DNA of 64,000 nucleotides from Bacteroidia bacterium (GCA_030432655.1 JAUILA010000009.1:116537-180536); one strand, 5' to 3'; counted from the first letter of the stretch, positions 36,274-44,941 are shown. Notes: generated from the sequence alone by a model not told the origin. Made by a program: numbers and translations.

Positions 36274-37122
36274 TTACTGGTAGAGCGATCCGGTATTCAC
36301 TACCGGGGCAACATCCTTATCGGCACAGAGTACCACCATCAGGTTACTGACCATACTGGCTTTACGTTCCTCGTCCAGCTCAATAATGTTCTGTGCGGCC
36401 AAATCTCTCAGGGCCATTTCCACCATACTGACTGCTCCTTCAACAATCTTGTGACGGGCAGCCACAATGGCCGTTGCCTGCTGACGCCGTAGCATCGCAC
36501 CGGCAATTTCACTGGCATAGGCCAGGTACCCAATCCTTGCCTCTACCACCTCAATTCCCGCGATGGCCAGGCGGTCAGACATCTGTTTTTCCAGCTCGTG
36601 ATTGACCTCCTCCATACCAGAACGAAGCGTAATCTCCGCCTGTTCATCATCAAAATTGTCATAAGGGTATTTACCTGCCAGGTTCCTTACGGCAGCATCG
36701 GTCTGAACGCGGACAAAGTTTTCATAATCATCCACTTCAAAAGCGGCCATGTAGGTATTGCGCACGCGCCAGACCAGGATCACACTGATCAGGATCGGGT
36801 TGCCTTCACGGTCATTTACCTTTACGCGCTCACTGTCAAAGTTACGGGCTCGAAGCGAAACGGATTGCTTTGTGTAAAAGGGGTTGACCCAGAAAAATCC
36901 ATTCTTTTTCACGGTACCGATATATTCTCCGAATAACACCAGGACGCGTGAACCATTTGGGTTAACAAAAAAGAAACCCGGAAAAGTAATTACGATCAGA
37001 AAAGCCAGCGCAATCATTGGATTTCTGAACATGATAATTCCCGCCAGCGCGGCGCCTATTACCAGTATTACCACCGTAAGCATAATGTACCCGGACATCG
37101 GGGTGACTTCTTTTTCTTTCAT
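36274..37122 (-). CDS. SPFH (stomatin/prohibitin/flotillin) domain membrane protein
   Basis: A 282-residue membrane scaffold protein. Two hydrophobic stretches lie near the N-terminus ([20 protein letters not shown] and [17 protein letters not shown]), then the SPFH/band-7 domain (about 55-235: [56 protein letters not shown]) and a helical region with [38 protein letters not shown]. Such proteins form ring-like membrane oligomers and often influence protease or lipid organisation. An alternative start at the ninth codon (MSGYIML) is possible. Transcribed with the small Arc-like gene. Confidence 0.93.
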   Translation of the reverse strand: MKEKEVTPMSGYIMLTVVILVIGAALAGIIMFRNPMIALAFLIVITFPGFFFVNPNGSRVLVLFGEYIGTVKKNGFFWVNPFYTKQSVSLRARNFDSERVKVNDREGNPILISVILVWRVRNTYMAAFEVDDYENFVRVQTDAAVRNLAGKYPYDNFDDEQAEITLRSGMEEVNHELEKQMSDRLAIAGIEVVEARIGYLAYASEIAGAMLRRQQATAIVAARHKIVEGAVSMVEMALRDLAAQNIIELDEERKASMVSNLMVVLCADKDVAPVVNTGSLYQ

Positions 37123-37142
37123 GACGTAGGGATTAAGTTAGT

Positions 37143-37163
37143 GTGATATCATTTTAATATCAC
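37143..37163. promoter_or_regulatory. Palindromic operator candidate upstream of the SPFH gene
   Basis: GTGATAT (37143-37149) and ATATCAC (37157-37163) form a perfect 7-bp inverted repeat around a 7-nt AT spacer, 21-41 bp upstream of the SPFH start. The size suits a dimeric regulator such as a GntR- or ribbon-helix-helix-type protein. The rest of 37164-37335 holds no gene I can support. Confidence 0.5.
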
Positions 37164-37335
37164 TATTATACTATATTGAACGAGAGTCGGTCATAAAAGG
37201 TTACAGAGCCTGGTTTTGGAGAATAATCCTGATCTGCCAAAACACGGGTTACCGTCGGATTTCATTGTCCCTTCCGGAGAAATGGATTTTAATGACGGAC
37301 GTGTTCCCGCCAACGACCAATCAGGTTTACAGGAA

Positions 37336-38031
37336 TTATTTCCGGTACGGAATGCGGATCATCAGCCAGTAGTTGAATTCCCAGGTGGAACGAAGGTCAG
37401 CCCGGCCGTACCCGGGTATGTAGCTGGGGATCAGGGTTAGGTCTTCAAAGGTATCGACAGCAAACTTGAAACGTCCGGTGTAGCCAAGCCAGACGGTCTG
37501 GAAGAGCTTCACCCGGATCCCCCCCACTAATTCAAACCAGTCGGCCGATAGGCTTCCATTCTCCAGCGAATTTTGCTGATCTCCCCAGAAAGGATTGTTC
37601 AGCGAATAATCCAGTTGGTCGGAAAAGGTATTAAAACTGTAGCGCGCACCCAGGAACAACGCACTGTGATCAGGGTCTTTAAACAAAAAATTGAAATCCG
37701 GGCCCACCCTGAAGTAACTTCCTGATGTCTCATAGAGGTCGGTCCCATTATCATAGATTCTCTTTTCCCTGCCGTATTCCGCATTCATCGCAAACCGGTG
37801 GAATTCTGCATTGACAAAGAAATTCAGCCAGTCCAGGTCATCCCGAAATAGTGTTTTTCCGGCCGAAATCACATCGGTTCCTGCGTTGAAGGCGATAAAT
37901 GACCGCCATTTCAGGGAATCCACCTGCAACGTAACAGCCGGCGTCTGAGCGGAGGCCATGAATGCCGGAATCAGGCAAAACAGGCTAATTAAAAATCCGT
38001 ATGTCTTCCGTGATATCTTCAACAGGCACAT
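37336..38031 (-). CDS. DUF6048 family predicted outer membrane protein
   Basis: A 231-residue exported protein with a signal peptide ending in FMASAQ and a beta-rich body (alternating aromatic/hydrophobic strands such as YSFNTFSDQLDYSLNN, YTGRFKFAVDTFEDL, EFNYWLMIRIPYRK). I place it in DUF6048, which in Bacteroidota sits beside DUF6452; the pairing here supports the call. It starts 47 bp inside the 3' end of the DUF6452 gene, so translation is likely coupled. Predicted to be a small outer membrane barrel; function unknown. Confidence 0.75.
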   Translation of the reverse strand: MCLLKISRKTYGFLISLFCLIPAFMASAQTPAVTLQVDSLKWRSFIAFNAGTDVISAGKTLFRDDLDWLNFFVNAEFHRFAMNAEYGREKRIYDNGTDLYETSGSYFRVGPDFNFLFKDPDHSALFLGARYSFNTFSDQLDYSLNNPFWGDQQNSLENGSLSADWFELVGGIRVKLFQTVWLGYTGRFKFAVDTFEDLTLIPSYIPGYGRADLRSTWEFNYWLMIRIPYRK

Positions 38032-38431
38032 TATTTACTACGATGATGGAATCAAACGTCTGGGTAAGGTACTCAATTTGGGAAAAGATCACCTCAGCGC
38101 CGCAATCCTCGGAGATAAGCCGGGCTCCAAGCTGATATTCCAGGACCAGCGTATCGTTTCCGTACTGACTCTGAAAATAATAAGTTGCGGTATTCACTCT
38201 CGGGTCAAGCGGAAGCCTCACCGATGTCACGGTATCCCGGTAGTGGAGAATACTGTCTGATCCCTGCGCGGTAAGCTGTTCTAGGAAAAGTGTATCCGCA
38301 AGATTTTCCTCTGTTTCATAGAAGACCACATTTACAAAATCGGTCGTTGTCGTCACACAGTCGGGGTCATCCAGGCAGGAGACAAAAACCAATGGAAGAA
38401 AGAGGGCAGCTATTACGTATGGGAACTTCAT
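37985..38431 (-). CDS. DUF6452 family lipoprotein
   Basis: A 148-residue protein whose N-terminus MKFPYVIAALFLPLVFVSC carries a lipobox (V-F-V-S-C) with Cys 19. The body begins LDDPDCVTTTTDFVNVVF, typical of DUF6452. An upstream open frame exists to 38623 but would start inside the divergent rimO gene and destroy the signal peptide; the promoter box at 38449-38442 supports the start at 38431. It overlaps the DUF6048 gene by 47 bp. Likely periplasm- or outer-membrane-anchored partner of that protein. Confidence 0.8.
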   Translation of the reverse strand: MKFPYVIAALFLPLVFVSCLDDPDCVTTTTDFVNVVFYETEENLADTLFLEQLTAQGSDSILHYRDTVTSVRLPLDPRVNTATYYFQSQYGNDTLVLEYQLGARLISEDCGAEVIFSQIEYLTQTFDSIIVVNNVPVEDITEDIRIFN

Positions 38432-38441
38432 GGATTCGCGA

Positions 38442-38449
38442 CAAATATA
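38442..38449 (-). promoter_or_regulatory. -7 promoter box of the DUF6452-DUF6048 operon
   Basis: TATATTTG on the minus strand is an exact TAnnTTTG box, 10 nt upstream of the start codon at 38431, giving a very short leader. No -33 TTTG is evident. Confidence 0.5.
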
Positions 38450-38470
38450 GAGGGAAGGATATATTTTTCT

Positions 38471-38478
38471 TAATTTTG
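38471..38478 (+). promoter_or_regulatory. -7 promoter box of rimO
   Basis: TAATTTTG is an exact TAnnTTTG box 22 nt before the TTG start of rimO. It also contains the in-frame TAA (38471-38473) that bars any start further upstream. Confidence 0.5.
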
Positions 38479-38500
38479 CGTTCACTTTAGCAGCAAGATT

Positions 38501-39814
38501 TTGAAGACAAAGAGCAGAAAGAAAGACAAAGTTAACATTGTCACCCTGGGGTGTTCTAAAAACGTGGTGGACAGCGAGGTCATGCTGACCCAGCTGCGCG
38601 GCAATAAAGTCGACGCCACCCATGAAGACCTGAATGACGATGCCAATGTGATCATTATCAATACCTGTGGCTTTATTGATAACGCCAAGCAGGAATCCAT
38701 TGATACAATCCTGAGGTATGCCGACGCAAAAGAAGAAGGACTGATCGACCGCCTTTATGTGACCGGGTGTCTGTCCCAGCGTTACCGAGACGACCTGGAG
38801 CAGGAGATTCCGCAGGTTGACGCGTTTTTCGGGACTATGGAATTACCGCTTTTGCTTAAGAAATTCAAGGCGGATTATAAGAAGGAACTGATTGGCGAAC
38901 GAATTCTGACCACGTCAAATCATTACGCCTACATGAAAATTGCAGAAGGCTGCGATCGCCCCTGCAGTTTTTGCGCCATCCCGCTGATGCGCGGTAAACA
39001 TGTTTCACGGCCCATTGAAGAGCTGGTCACCGAAGCCAGAAACCTGGCCAGGAACGGCACAAAGGAACTACTGCTCATTGCCCAGGACAGTACCTATTAC
39101 GGCCTGGACCTTTACCGTAAACGGAATCTTGCAGAACTTCTGAAAAATCTGTCTGATGTGGAAGGTATTGACTGGATTCGTCTGCATTATGCCTTCCCAA
39201 CCGGATTTCCGCTGGATATACTGGATGTTATGGCGGAGAGGAGCAACATCTGCAATTACCTTGATATGCCTCTTCAGCACGGATCAACCCGAATTCTTAA
39301 GCATATGCGCCGGGGAACGACCCGGGAGAAACAGGAAGAACTCGTAGCTAAGATCAGAGATAAAGTGCCTGATATTGCTCTCAGAACTACATTGATCGCG
39401 GGATATCCGGGTGAAACCGAAGAAGACTTTGAAGAAATGCTTGGCTTCGTCGAAAGGACGCGGTTTGATCGTCTGGGCATATTCACCTACAGTCATGAAG
39501 AGAATACCCATGCCTATGGATTTGCCGATGATGTGCCTGATAAAGTGAAACAACAGCGCGCGGATTCCGTTATGGAAATACAGGCGCAAATCTCCTATGA
39601 ACTGAACCAGCGCCACGTGGGAAAAAATATTCCCGTGTTAATCGATCGAATGGAATCAGGACAATTTATAGGCCGCACTGAATATGATTCACCGGAGGTG
39701 GATAATGAAGTAATTATTGACTCACCGGACAGACCTTTGAGAATCGGCGATTTTGAAACTATCTTTATCAGGGAAGCCACTGAATTTGACCTGTACGGAA
39801 CTCCTGCCTGTTGA
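38501..39814 (+). CDS. rimO: Ribosomal protein S12 methylthiotransferase RimO
   Basis: A 437-residue radical-SAM enzyme that adds a methylthio group to the conserved Asp of ribosomal protein S12. The N-terminal UPF0004 domain begins VNIVTLGCSKNVVDSE; its cysteines hold the auxiliary cluster. The radical-SAM motif is GCDRPCSFCAIP (C-x3-C-x2-C), and a TRAM domain ends the chain (GQFIGRTEYDSPEVDNEVII). The start is TTG at 38501: an in-frame stop lies at 38471 and no ATG or GTG occurs between. The TRAM end overlaps no other gene; bshC starts 14 bp on. Confidence 0.96.
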   Translation: MKTKSRKKDKVNIVTLGCSKNVVDSEVMLTQLRGNKVDATHEDLNDDANVIIINTCGFIDNAKQESIDTILRYADAKEEGLIDRLYVTGCLSQRYRDDLEQEIPQVDAFFGTMELPLLLKKFKADYKKELIGERILTTSNHYAYMKIAEGCDRPCSFCAIPLMRGKHVSRPIEELVTEARNLARNGTKELLLIAQDSTYYGLDLYRKRNLAELLKNLSDVEGIDWIRLHYAFPTGFPLDILDVMAERSNICNYLDMPLQHGSTRILKHMRRGTTREKQEELVAKIRDKVPDIALRTTLIAGYPGETEEDFEEMLGFVERTRFDRLGIFTYSHEENTHAYGFADDVPDKVKQQRADSVMEIQAQISYELNQRHVGKNIPVLIDRMESGQFIGRTEYDSPEVDNEVIIDSPDRPLRIGDFETIFIREATEFDLYGTPAC

Positions 39815-39828
39815 ACCAACCTAATTGC

Positions 39829-41391
39829 ATGGAAACAAAGAAAATACCACTTGAAGATGTCAGTTATTTTTCGTCAACTTTTCATGCCTACATTAGTCAG
39901 AACGAGAAACTAAAACCATTCTACAGAAATTATGCGTCCGTTGAATCTGCCGGCGAGCAAATGGAGAAAAAGCAATTCCCGGCCGACCGGCGTTCTACGC
40001 TCTGCCAGGTGCTTCGTGAGCAATACGCTGATATGGAAGTTCCTGAATCTGTTTCCGGCAAAATCTCCCTGCTCGAAAAGGATAACTGTTATACCGTCGT
40101 CACAGGTCATCAGCTGAACCTGTTTACCGGTCCGCTCTACGTCATTCTGAAAATGATCACCACGATCAACGCCTGCGAAGAATTGAAAAAGGCCTATCCG
40201 GATAAGGAATTTGTACCTGTATACTGGATGGCCTCGGAAGACCATGACTTCGAAGAGATAAACCATTTCCATTTCAACGGGAGCACGTACAAATGGGATA
40301 CGGATCAATCCGGCGCGGTCGGCCGCTTCACCCTGGATGATATTAAGCCATTACTGGCAAAAGTAGCTGCCTTTCCTCCACTGTTTCTGAAAGCTTACCA
40401 GGGTGCGAAAACACTCTCGGAGGCTGTCCGACACTATATGAACAGCCTCTTCGGGGATTACGGGCTGGTAGTGCTTGATGCGGATGATCGCCGCTTGAAA
40501 AAAATGTTTACCGAAGTGATGCGGGACGACATCCTCAATAACAGCATTCAGCCCCTGGTTGATAATACGAGTGAACGGCTGGATTCGGCTGGTTTCAAAA
40601 CCCAGGTCAATGCCCGCCAGATTAATTTTTTCTACCTGGAAGACGACCTGCGCCTGCGGATCGAAAACACGGATTCCGGATTCACGCTGGTGGATGGTGA
40701 CCGTGATTTCAGCCGGGAGGAAATGGAAACGATCATATCAGATACACCTGAAAAACTAAGTCCGAACGTCATTCTCCGTCCCGTTTATGAAGAGATGATC
40801 CTTCCCAATCTCGCATATTGCGGCGGACCCTCCGAATTAATTTACTGGCTTCAGCTTACTGCCATCTTTGAAAAGTATGATCTTGCCTTCCCTATGCTAC
40901 TGCCAAGGAATTTTGCGATGATCATTCCTCAGCATCTGGAGCGAAAATGGAATAAGACACGCTGTTCGCTCAACGATCTTTTCCTGGGAAAACACGACCT
41001 GCATAATAAAATTGCTATGCGCGACAGCCAGCGGCAGGTGGAACTGAACGGACAGAAACAAGCCATCGAAAAGGCGTTTGAAGAAATCCGTGAGCAAGCC
41101 TTGAGTATCGATCCGACCATGAGCCAGCATGTAGAAGCCCAGTGGGCCCGGACGGAAAACCGGCTGGATATCATTCAGAAGAAATTCATTCGCGCCGAAA
41201 AAAGGCATCATGAAGACACCTTACGCCAGGCAGAGGATGTATTTGACCAGCTATTTCCCGGTGGGGGCCTCCAGGAACGTCATGATAATATCATCAACTT
41301 CATGCAGACAGACCCTGATATCGTTAAGAAGCTTAAAGAAATGCTTTCTCCATTCGACTACAGGTTCAATGTGATCCACTATGGTGAATAA
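39829..41391 (+). CDS. bshC: Bacillithiol biosynthesis cysteine-adding enzyme BshC
   Basis: A 520-residue enzyme that adds cysteine to glucosaminyl-malate, the last step of bacillithiol synthesis. Family segments seen: TVVTGHQLNLFTGPLYVILKM, VPVYWMASEDHDFEEINHF, LRPVYEEMILPNLAYCGG and the C-terminal coiled coil with FDQLFPGGGLQERHDNI. The ATG at 39829 is preferred to a TTG at 39811 that overlaps rimO. BshA and BshB are not in the window. Bacillithiol is known from Firmicutes, Deinococcus and some Bacteroidota. Overlaps the next gene by 11 bp. Confidence 0.93.
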   Translation: METKKIPLEDVSYFSSTFHAYISQNEKLKPFYRNYASVESAGEQMEKKQFPADRRSTLCQVLREQYADMEVPESVSGKISLLEKDNCYTVVTGHQLNLFTGPLYVILKMITTINACEELKKAYPDKEFVPVYWMASEDHDFEEINHFHFNGSTYKWDTDQSGAVGRFTLDDIKPLLAKVAAFPPLFLKAYQGAKTLSEAVRHYMNSLFGDYGLVVLDADDRRLKKMFTEVMRDDILNNSIQPLVDNTSERLDSAGFKTQVNARQINFFYLEDDLRLRIENTDSGFTLVDGDRDFSREEMETIISDTPEKLSPNVILRPVYEEMILPNLAYCGGPSELIYWLQLTAIFEKYDLAFPMLLPRNFAMIIPQHLERKWNKTRCSLNDLFLGKHDLHNKIAMRDSQRQVELNGQKQAIEKAFEEIREQALSIDPTMSQHVEAQWARTENRLDIIQKKFIRAEKRHHEDTLRQAEDVFDQLFPGGGLQERHDNIINFMQTDPDIVKKLKEMLSPFDYRFNVIHYGE

Positions 41392-41950
41392 GAACGTACT
41401 GCGCAAGACGTACCTGGAAAAACGACTCTTTCTATCAGATACGGAATATGACCGCAGAAACCAGCGACTGTTCAATGCTTTTACCGAATGGGTTGATCTC
41501 CACGGAGTTGGTTCACTGCATACTTTTCTCCCGATCGCGGAAAAAAAGGAAGTGAATACCTGGCTCATTATCCATCACCTGAGAAAGCATTTTCCGGATA
41601 TTGAAATCTATACTTCCAGGTCACTCAAGGGCGGATTGCTTGATCATTTCCTGCTGGAGGAAGACACCCGGCTGATTATTAATAAATGGGGGATTCCCGA
41701 ACCGGCCGAAGTCCCGGCCGTAAAACCCAACCGTCTTGATATAATTCTGGTCCCGCTAATTATATGTGACAAAACAGGGCATCGCATTGGCTACGGCAAA
41801 GGATATTATGATCGTTTTCTTTCTGATTACCCGGATGCGCGTAAAATCGGGGTCAGCCTGTCGCCTCCTCTTGACCGTATCGACTTTATGGATACACTCG
41901 ATGTCGCGATGGATTCCTGCCTTACACCCTACCAGATATACCAGTTTTAG
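41381..41950 (+). CDS. 5-formyltetrahydrofolate cyclo-ligase
   Basis: A 189-residue ATP-dependent enzyme converting 5-formyl-THF to 5,10-methenyl-THF. Family motifs: the N-terminal RKTYLEKRLFLS with basic residues, and GHRIGYGKGYYDRFLSD near the C-terminus for ATP/phosphate binding. Length matches the family. It overlaps bshC by 11 bp, which indicates coupled translation. The 131 bp downstream, up to 42081, hold no gene and no clear terminator. Confidence 0.94.
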   Translation: MVNKNVLRKTYLEKRLFLSDTEYDRRNQRLFNAFTEWVDLHGVGSLHTFLPIAEKKEVNTWLIIHHLRKHFPDIEIYTSRSLKGGLLDHFLLEEDTRLIINKWGIPEPAEVPAVKPNRLDIILVPLIICDKTGHRIGYGKGYYDRFLSDYPDARKIGVSLSPPLDRIDFMDTLDVAMDSCLTPYQIYQF

Positions 41951-42081
41951 TCAGGCAACGGTTTTAACTCACTGAAGGGCCTTCCTCTTTTTATTTTGAA
42001 TGAAAGCGAACTGAATCCTTACAATGTCAACTTACCGGCATTGCTTATTCTTATCTTGCTTCCAAATAAAATATCGATACT

Positions 42082-43026
42082 GTGAATAAATTTTTACCAA
42101 TGCTCCTGCTGGCAGTCACCAGCCATACTGTGACAGCCCAGCAAGAGGATTCGGTGTTTGAAGCAGAAGTGGCACGCGAATATGCGGAATACTATGCCTA
42201 CATCGACTCGCTGGAGCAGCATTTGAACTACAGAACAGGTGAAATTGCTATTGGTGAAGATCTTGCTTTGATTAATCTGCCGGAGGGATACCGCTATCTG
42301 GATCCTGAAAGCACCAGTCATATAGTAACTGATACCTGGGGCAATCCGCCAAGGGAAACACTTGGTATGATAGTCCCGGACGGCATCAATCCTTACAGCA
42401 TAACCGGCTGGGGTATTGTCATCAGTTACGAGGGAGAAGGACACGTGGATGACGAGGATGCATCTGCAGTTGATTTCGACGAACTCCTGGCTGGCATGAA
42501 GGAAGAAGTAGAAGCTGAAAACGACATCCGGCTTGAAGAAGGATACGATACTTACCAGCTAAAGGGCTGGGCGGAAGATCCCTATTATGACGCCGGGACG
42601 CATAAAATGTACTGGGCGCTTGATATCCATTTTGGAATGGAGGAAGATGACTATCCCGGAACCCTGAATTACAATATACGCGTGCTTGGAAGAGAAGGGG
42701 TGCTGGTATTGAATGCGGTTTCCGGAATGGAGCAACTCAGGGAAGTCAAGCAGCGGATGGATGCCATAATTCCGGCCGTTGCTTTTATGCCCGGCAACAG
42801 GTACGACGATTATAACCCTTCCAGCGACAAGCTGGCTGCGTACGGCATCGGAGCCTTGGTGGCAGGGAAGCTAGCTTCAAAGTCAGGACTGATGGCACTG
42901 CTCACAGGGTTTCTTGCCAAGAGCTGGAAATTTGCTCTTGTCGGACTGGCGGCACTGGCCGGATTGATCAAAAAATTCTTTTTTGGCGAGGGAAAGGAAC
43001 AACGATCACTCGAGTCCCGGGCATAA
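42082..43026 (+). CDS. DUF2167 domain membrane protein
   Basis: A 314-residue protein starting with GTG and a signal peptide (FLPMLLLAVTSHTVTAQ). The DUF2167 domain covers most of the chain: GEIAIGEDLALINLPEGYRYL, TWGNPPRETLGMIVPDG, WGIVISYEGEGHVDDEDA and YNIRVLGREGVLVLN. Near the C-terminus is a hydrophobic, Gly/Ala-rich stretch (about 250-300) followed by a short basic tail, suggesting membrane anchoring with the domain outside the cytoplasm. Function unknown. Followed by a good terminator. Confidence 0.9.
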   Translation: MNKFLPMLLLAVTSHTVTAQQEDSVFEAEVAREYAEYYAYIDSLEQHLNYRTGEIAIGEDLALINLPEGYRYLDPESTSHIVTDTWGNPPRETLGMIVPDGINPYSITGWGIVISYEGEGHVDDEDASAVDFDELLAGMKEEVEAENDIRLEEGYDTYQLKGWAEDPYYDAGTHKMYWALDIHFGMEEDDYPGTLNYNIRVLGREGVLVLNAVSGMEQLREVKQRMDAIIPAVAFMPGNRYDDYNPSSDKLAAYGIGALVAGKLASKSGLMALLTGFLAKSWKFALVGLAALAGLIKKFFFGEGKEQRSLESRA

Positions 43027-43045
43027 TTACAAAGACTGCAATACC

Positions 43046-43080
43046 AAAAACGGCCTTCAGACAATATGGAGGCCGTTTTT
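43046..43080 (+). terminator. Rho-independent terminator after the DUF2167 gene
   Basis: AAAAACGGCCT (43046-43056) pairs with AGGCCGTTTTT (43070-43080), 13-nt loop, followed by TTGG. Confidence 0.85.
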
Positions 43081-43093
43081 TGGTTTACATCTC

Positions 43094-43107
43094 CGTAAAC
43101 GTTTGCG
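43094..43107. promoter_or_regulatory. LacI-family-like operator upstream of the glycogen-binding-domain gene
   Basis: CGTAAACGTTTGCG is a near-palindrome around AAACGTTT, the core shared by many LacI/PurR-type operators. It lies 92-105 bp upstream of the gene at 43199. A second inverted repeat TGTTTG-taccg-CAAACA (43152-43168) follows, its right part (CGCAAAC) being the complement of the first site's GTTTGCG. Confidence 0.45.
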
Positions 43108-43198
43108 TAATTCCTTCAAAAAAAGTTATTAAAATTCATGATTCTTTGATTTGTTTGTACCGCAAACAGGTCGAAACCATAATTAACAGACTGAGACT

Positions 43199-43504
43199 AT
43201 GGCAATTAAAAAACAATATCTTAAAAGCAAACCTGCAGTTAAGGTAACGCTGACACTGCCCAAGGCGGCAGCAGCAGAAGCAAAGAAGGTAGAGGTCTTC
43301 GGTGACTTCACAAACTGGAAGAAGGGAATTAAAATGACCAAACTTAAGAACGGATCATATAAGACTACCCTGGACCTGGCCCCTGAGGCTGAGTACCAGT
43401 TCCGGTATCTCATCGATAATACTACCTGGGAGAATGACTGGGAAGCTGACAAGTATGTCAGCAGCGGAATTTCCACTGAGGAGAATTCTGTTATTGTCGT
43501 TTAA
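43199..43504 (+). CDS. Small glycogen-binding (isoamylase early-set / CBM48-AMPK type) domain protein
   Basis: A 101-residue protein that is little more than one early-set glycogen-binding domain: VKVTLTLPKAAAAEAKKVEV, FGDFTNWKKGIKM (the conserved W), YQFRYLIDNTTWENDWEAD (second aromatic binding region). No signal peptide and no catalytic domain, so it is probably a cytoplasmic carbohydrate-sensing or -tethering module. A LacI-like operator precedes it. Single gene between two terminators. Confidence 0.88.
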   Translation: MAIKKQYLKSKPAVKVTLTLPKAAAAEAKKVEVFGDFTNWKKGIKMTKLKNGSYKTTLDLAPEAEYQFRYLIDNTTWENDWEADKYVSSGISTEENSVIVV

Positions 43505-43514
43505 GACATTCAAT

Positions 43515-43552
43515 TAACTGAGGCCCCGGTCGTGTACCGGGGGCATCAGTTA
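43515..43552. terminator. Strong stem-loop at the convergent junction with the omega-amidase gene
   Basis: TAACTGA (43515-43521) pairs with TCAGTTA (43546-43552), and GCCCCGGT (43523-43530) with ACCGGGG and C44 (43536-43544, one bulged G), loop CGTGT. It overlaps the stop codon of the minus-strand gene. T tracts are short, so it may protect mRNA ends as much as terminate. Confidence 0.7.
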
Positions 43553-44347
43553 CCCCTTTATATCAAACCCATCTGCATCCAGATGGGCAGGAAATTTTTC
43601 GCGGTAATTCCGGAGCTCCTCCGCCGACAACCGGACGGTTTGAAATGCCTCTCCCTGCCCGAGATCCAGCAGTTCATTACCTTTCATATCAAAAATCATG
43701 GACCCACCCAGGTGATCCATACCATTGCCGTCTTCCCCCAGGCGGTTAACGCCAGCGGTGTAACACAGATTTTCAATTGCCCGGGCGCGTAATAGGCTCG
43801 TCCAGGCATTATGCCGCGGTGCCGGCCAGTTCGCCACATAAAAAAGCAGATCGTAATCAAGGCGTTGCACCTCATTTTTCCAGACATTCCTGGACCACAC
43901 CGGAAACCTGAGATCATAGCAGATCATGGGGCATATTCTCCAACCCTTCCATTCCGTCACAAGTCTTTCCGAACCGGCCGAATAAATTTCCTGTTCGCTT
44001 GCCATGCGGAACAAATGGCGTTTGTCATAATATTCATAGGAACCATCCGGCCGCATCCAGACCAGCCGGTTATAGTAGTTCCCGTTTTCTTTTACGATAT
44101 AGCTTCCGGTCACCACAGCATTCAGACGCCCGGCCTGCATCTTCATCCACCTGAAAACCGTCAGCCCCATTGCTTCGGCAAGCTCTGGCGCGCGCATGGA
44201 AAAGCCCGTGCTGAACATCTCTGGTAAAATAACTATATCGTGATCACCTTCCAGCTGCCACATCTTTTCCTCAAACATGGCCAGGTTGGCCACCGGGTCC
44301 TGCCAGTGCAGGGGAGTCTGAATCAAAGTCAGCGAAAGGTCGTGCAT
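43550..44347 (-). CDS. Omega-amidase, YafV/NIT2-like nitrilase superfamily
   Basis: A 265-residue carbon-nitrogen hydrolase, likely hydrolysing 2-oxoglutaramate or 2-oxosuccinamate to the free acids and ammonia. The Glu-Lys-Cys triad is E43 (LPEMFSTGF), K109 (YDKRHLFRM) and C143 (MICYDLRFPVW). The YDKRHLFRMA and NRLGEDGNGMDHLGGS segments fit the YafV/Nit2 subgroup. Starts in the last base of the def stop codon region (1-bp overlap), so it is co-transcribed with def. Confidence 0.92.
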   Translation of the reverse strand: MHDLSLTLIQTPLHWQDPVANLAMFEEKMWQLEGDHDIVILPEMFSTGFSMRAPELAEAMGLTVFRWMKMQAGRLNAVVTGSYIVKENGNYYNRLVWMRPDGSYEYYDKRHLFRMASEQEIYSAGSERLVTEWKGWRICPMICYDLRFPVWSRNVWKNEVQRLDYDLLFYVANWPAPRHNAWTSLLRARAIENLCYTAGVNRLGEDGNGMDHLGGSMIFDMKGNELLDLGQGEAFQTVRLSAEELRNYREKFPAHLDADGFDIKG

Positions 44348-44901
44348 TACTTCCTGAGTGGTACGGCGATCCGGTAATCTACGCGTGTTTTTCCTTTGGA
44401 AATATTCTGAAGCTTACCCTTCAGCATTCGTTTTTTAAATGGTGACAGGTAATCGGTAAATAATATGCCCTCAATATGATCATATTCATGCTGTATGATC
44501 CGTGCCCTGATCCCGTCATAAGATTCTTCATGTTCCTCCCAGTTTTCATCGAAATAGCGGATACGGATATCCGGCTTCCTGGTAATCTCCTCCCGTATAT
44601 GCGGTATGCTCAGACAACCTTCCTCATACGGCCACGGTTCGCCTTCCTCATCAAGCATCACCGGATTAATGAACACCTTCCTGAAATCCATGAGTTCTTC
44701 ATCCTCCATCGGACTGGCGTCCACGACAAACATTCTGATACTCATGCCAATCTGCGGAGCCGCCAGGCCAACACCACTCGCACCGTGCATCGTCTCAAAC
44801 ATATCCTCGCTGAGCTGACGAACGTCCACCTCTCCTTTTTTAATATCCCTCGCCTTTTTTTTCAGGACGGGATCACCATATACAACTATTGGGTAAATCA
44901 T
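44347..44901 (-). CDS. def: Peptide deformylase Def
   Basis: A 184-residue metalloenzyme that removes the formyl group from nascent peptides. All three family motifs are intact: GVGLAAPQIG (43-52), EGCLSI with the metal-binding Cys, and QHEYDHIEG (HExxH). The sequence is of the type 1 form with the short inserts of Bacteroidota Def. Forms a minus-strand run with ruvX upstream and the omega-amidase gene downstream. Confidence 0.97.
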   Translation of the reverse strand: MIYPIVVYGDPVLKKKARDIKKGEVDVRQLSEDMFETMHGASGVGLAAPQIGMSIRMFVVDASPMEDEELMDFRKVFINPVMLDEEGEPWPYEEGCLSIPHIREEITRKPDIRIRYFDENWEEHEESYDGIRARIIQHEYDHIEGILFTDYLSPFKKRMLKGKLQNISKGKTRVDYRIAVPLRK

Positions 44902-44941
44902 ACTTTCTTTCCTCTGAAAATCACAAAATTACGGATTTTGG

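Noticed and set aside
37216..37440. 74-codon plus-strand open frame in the SPFH/DUF6048 gap
   Set aside because: Half of it is antisense to the DUF6048 gene, and the protein has no recognisable features.
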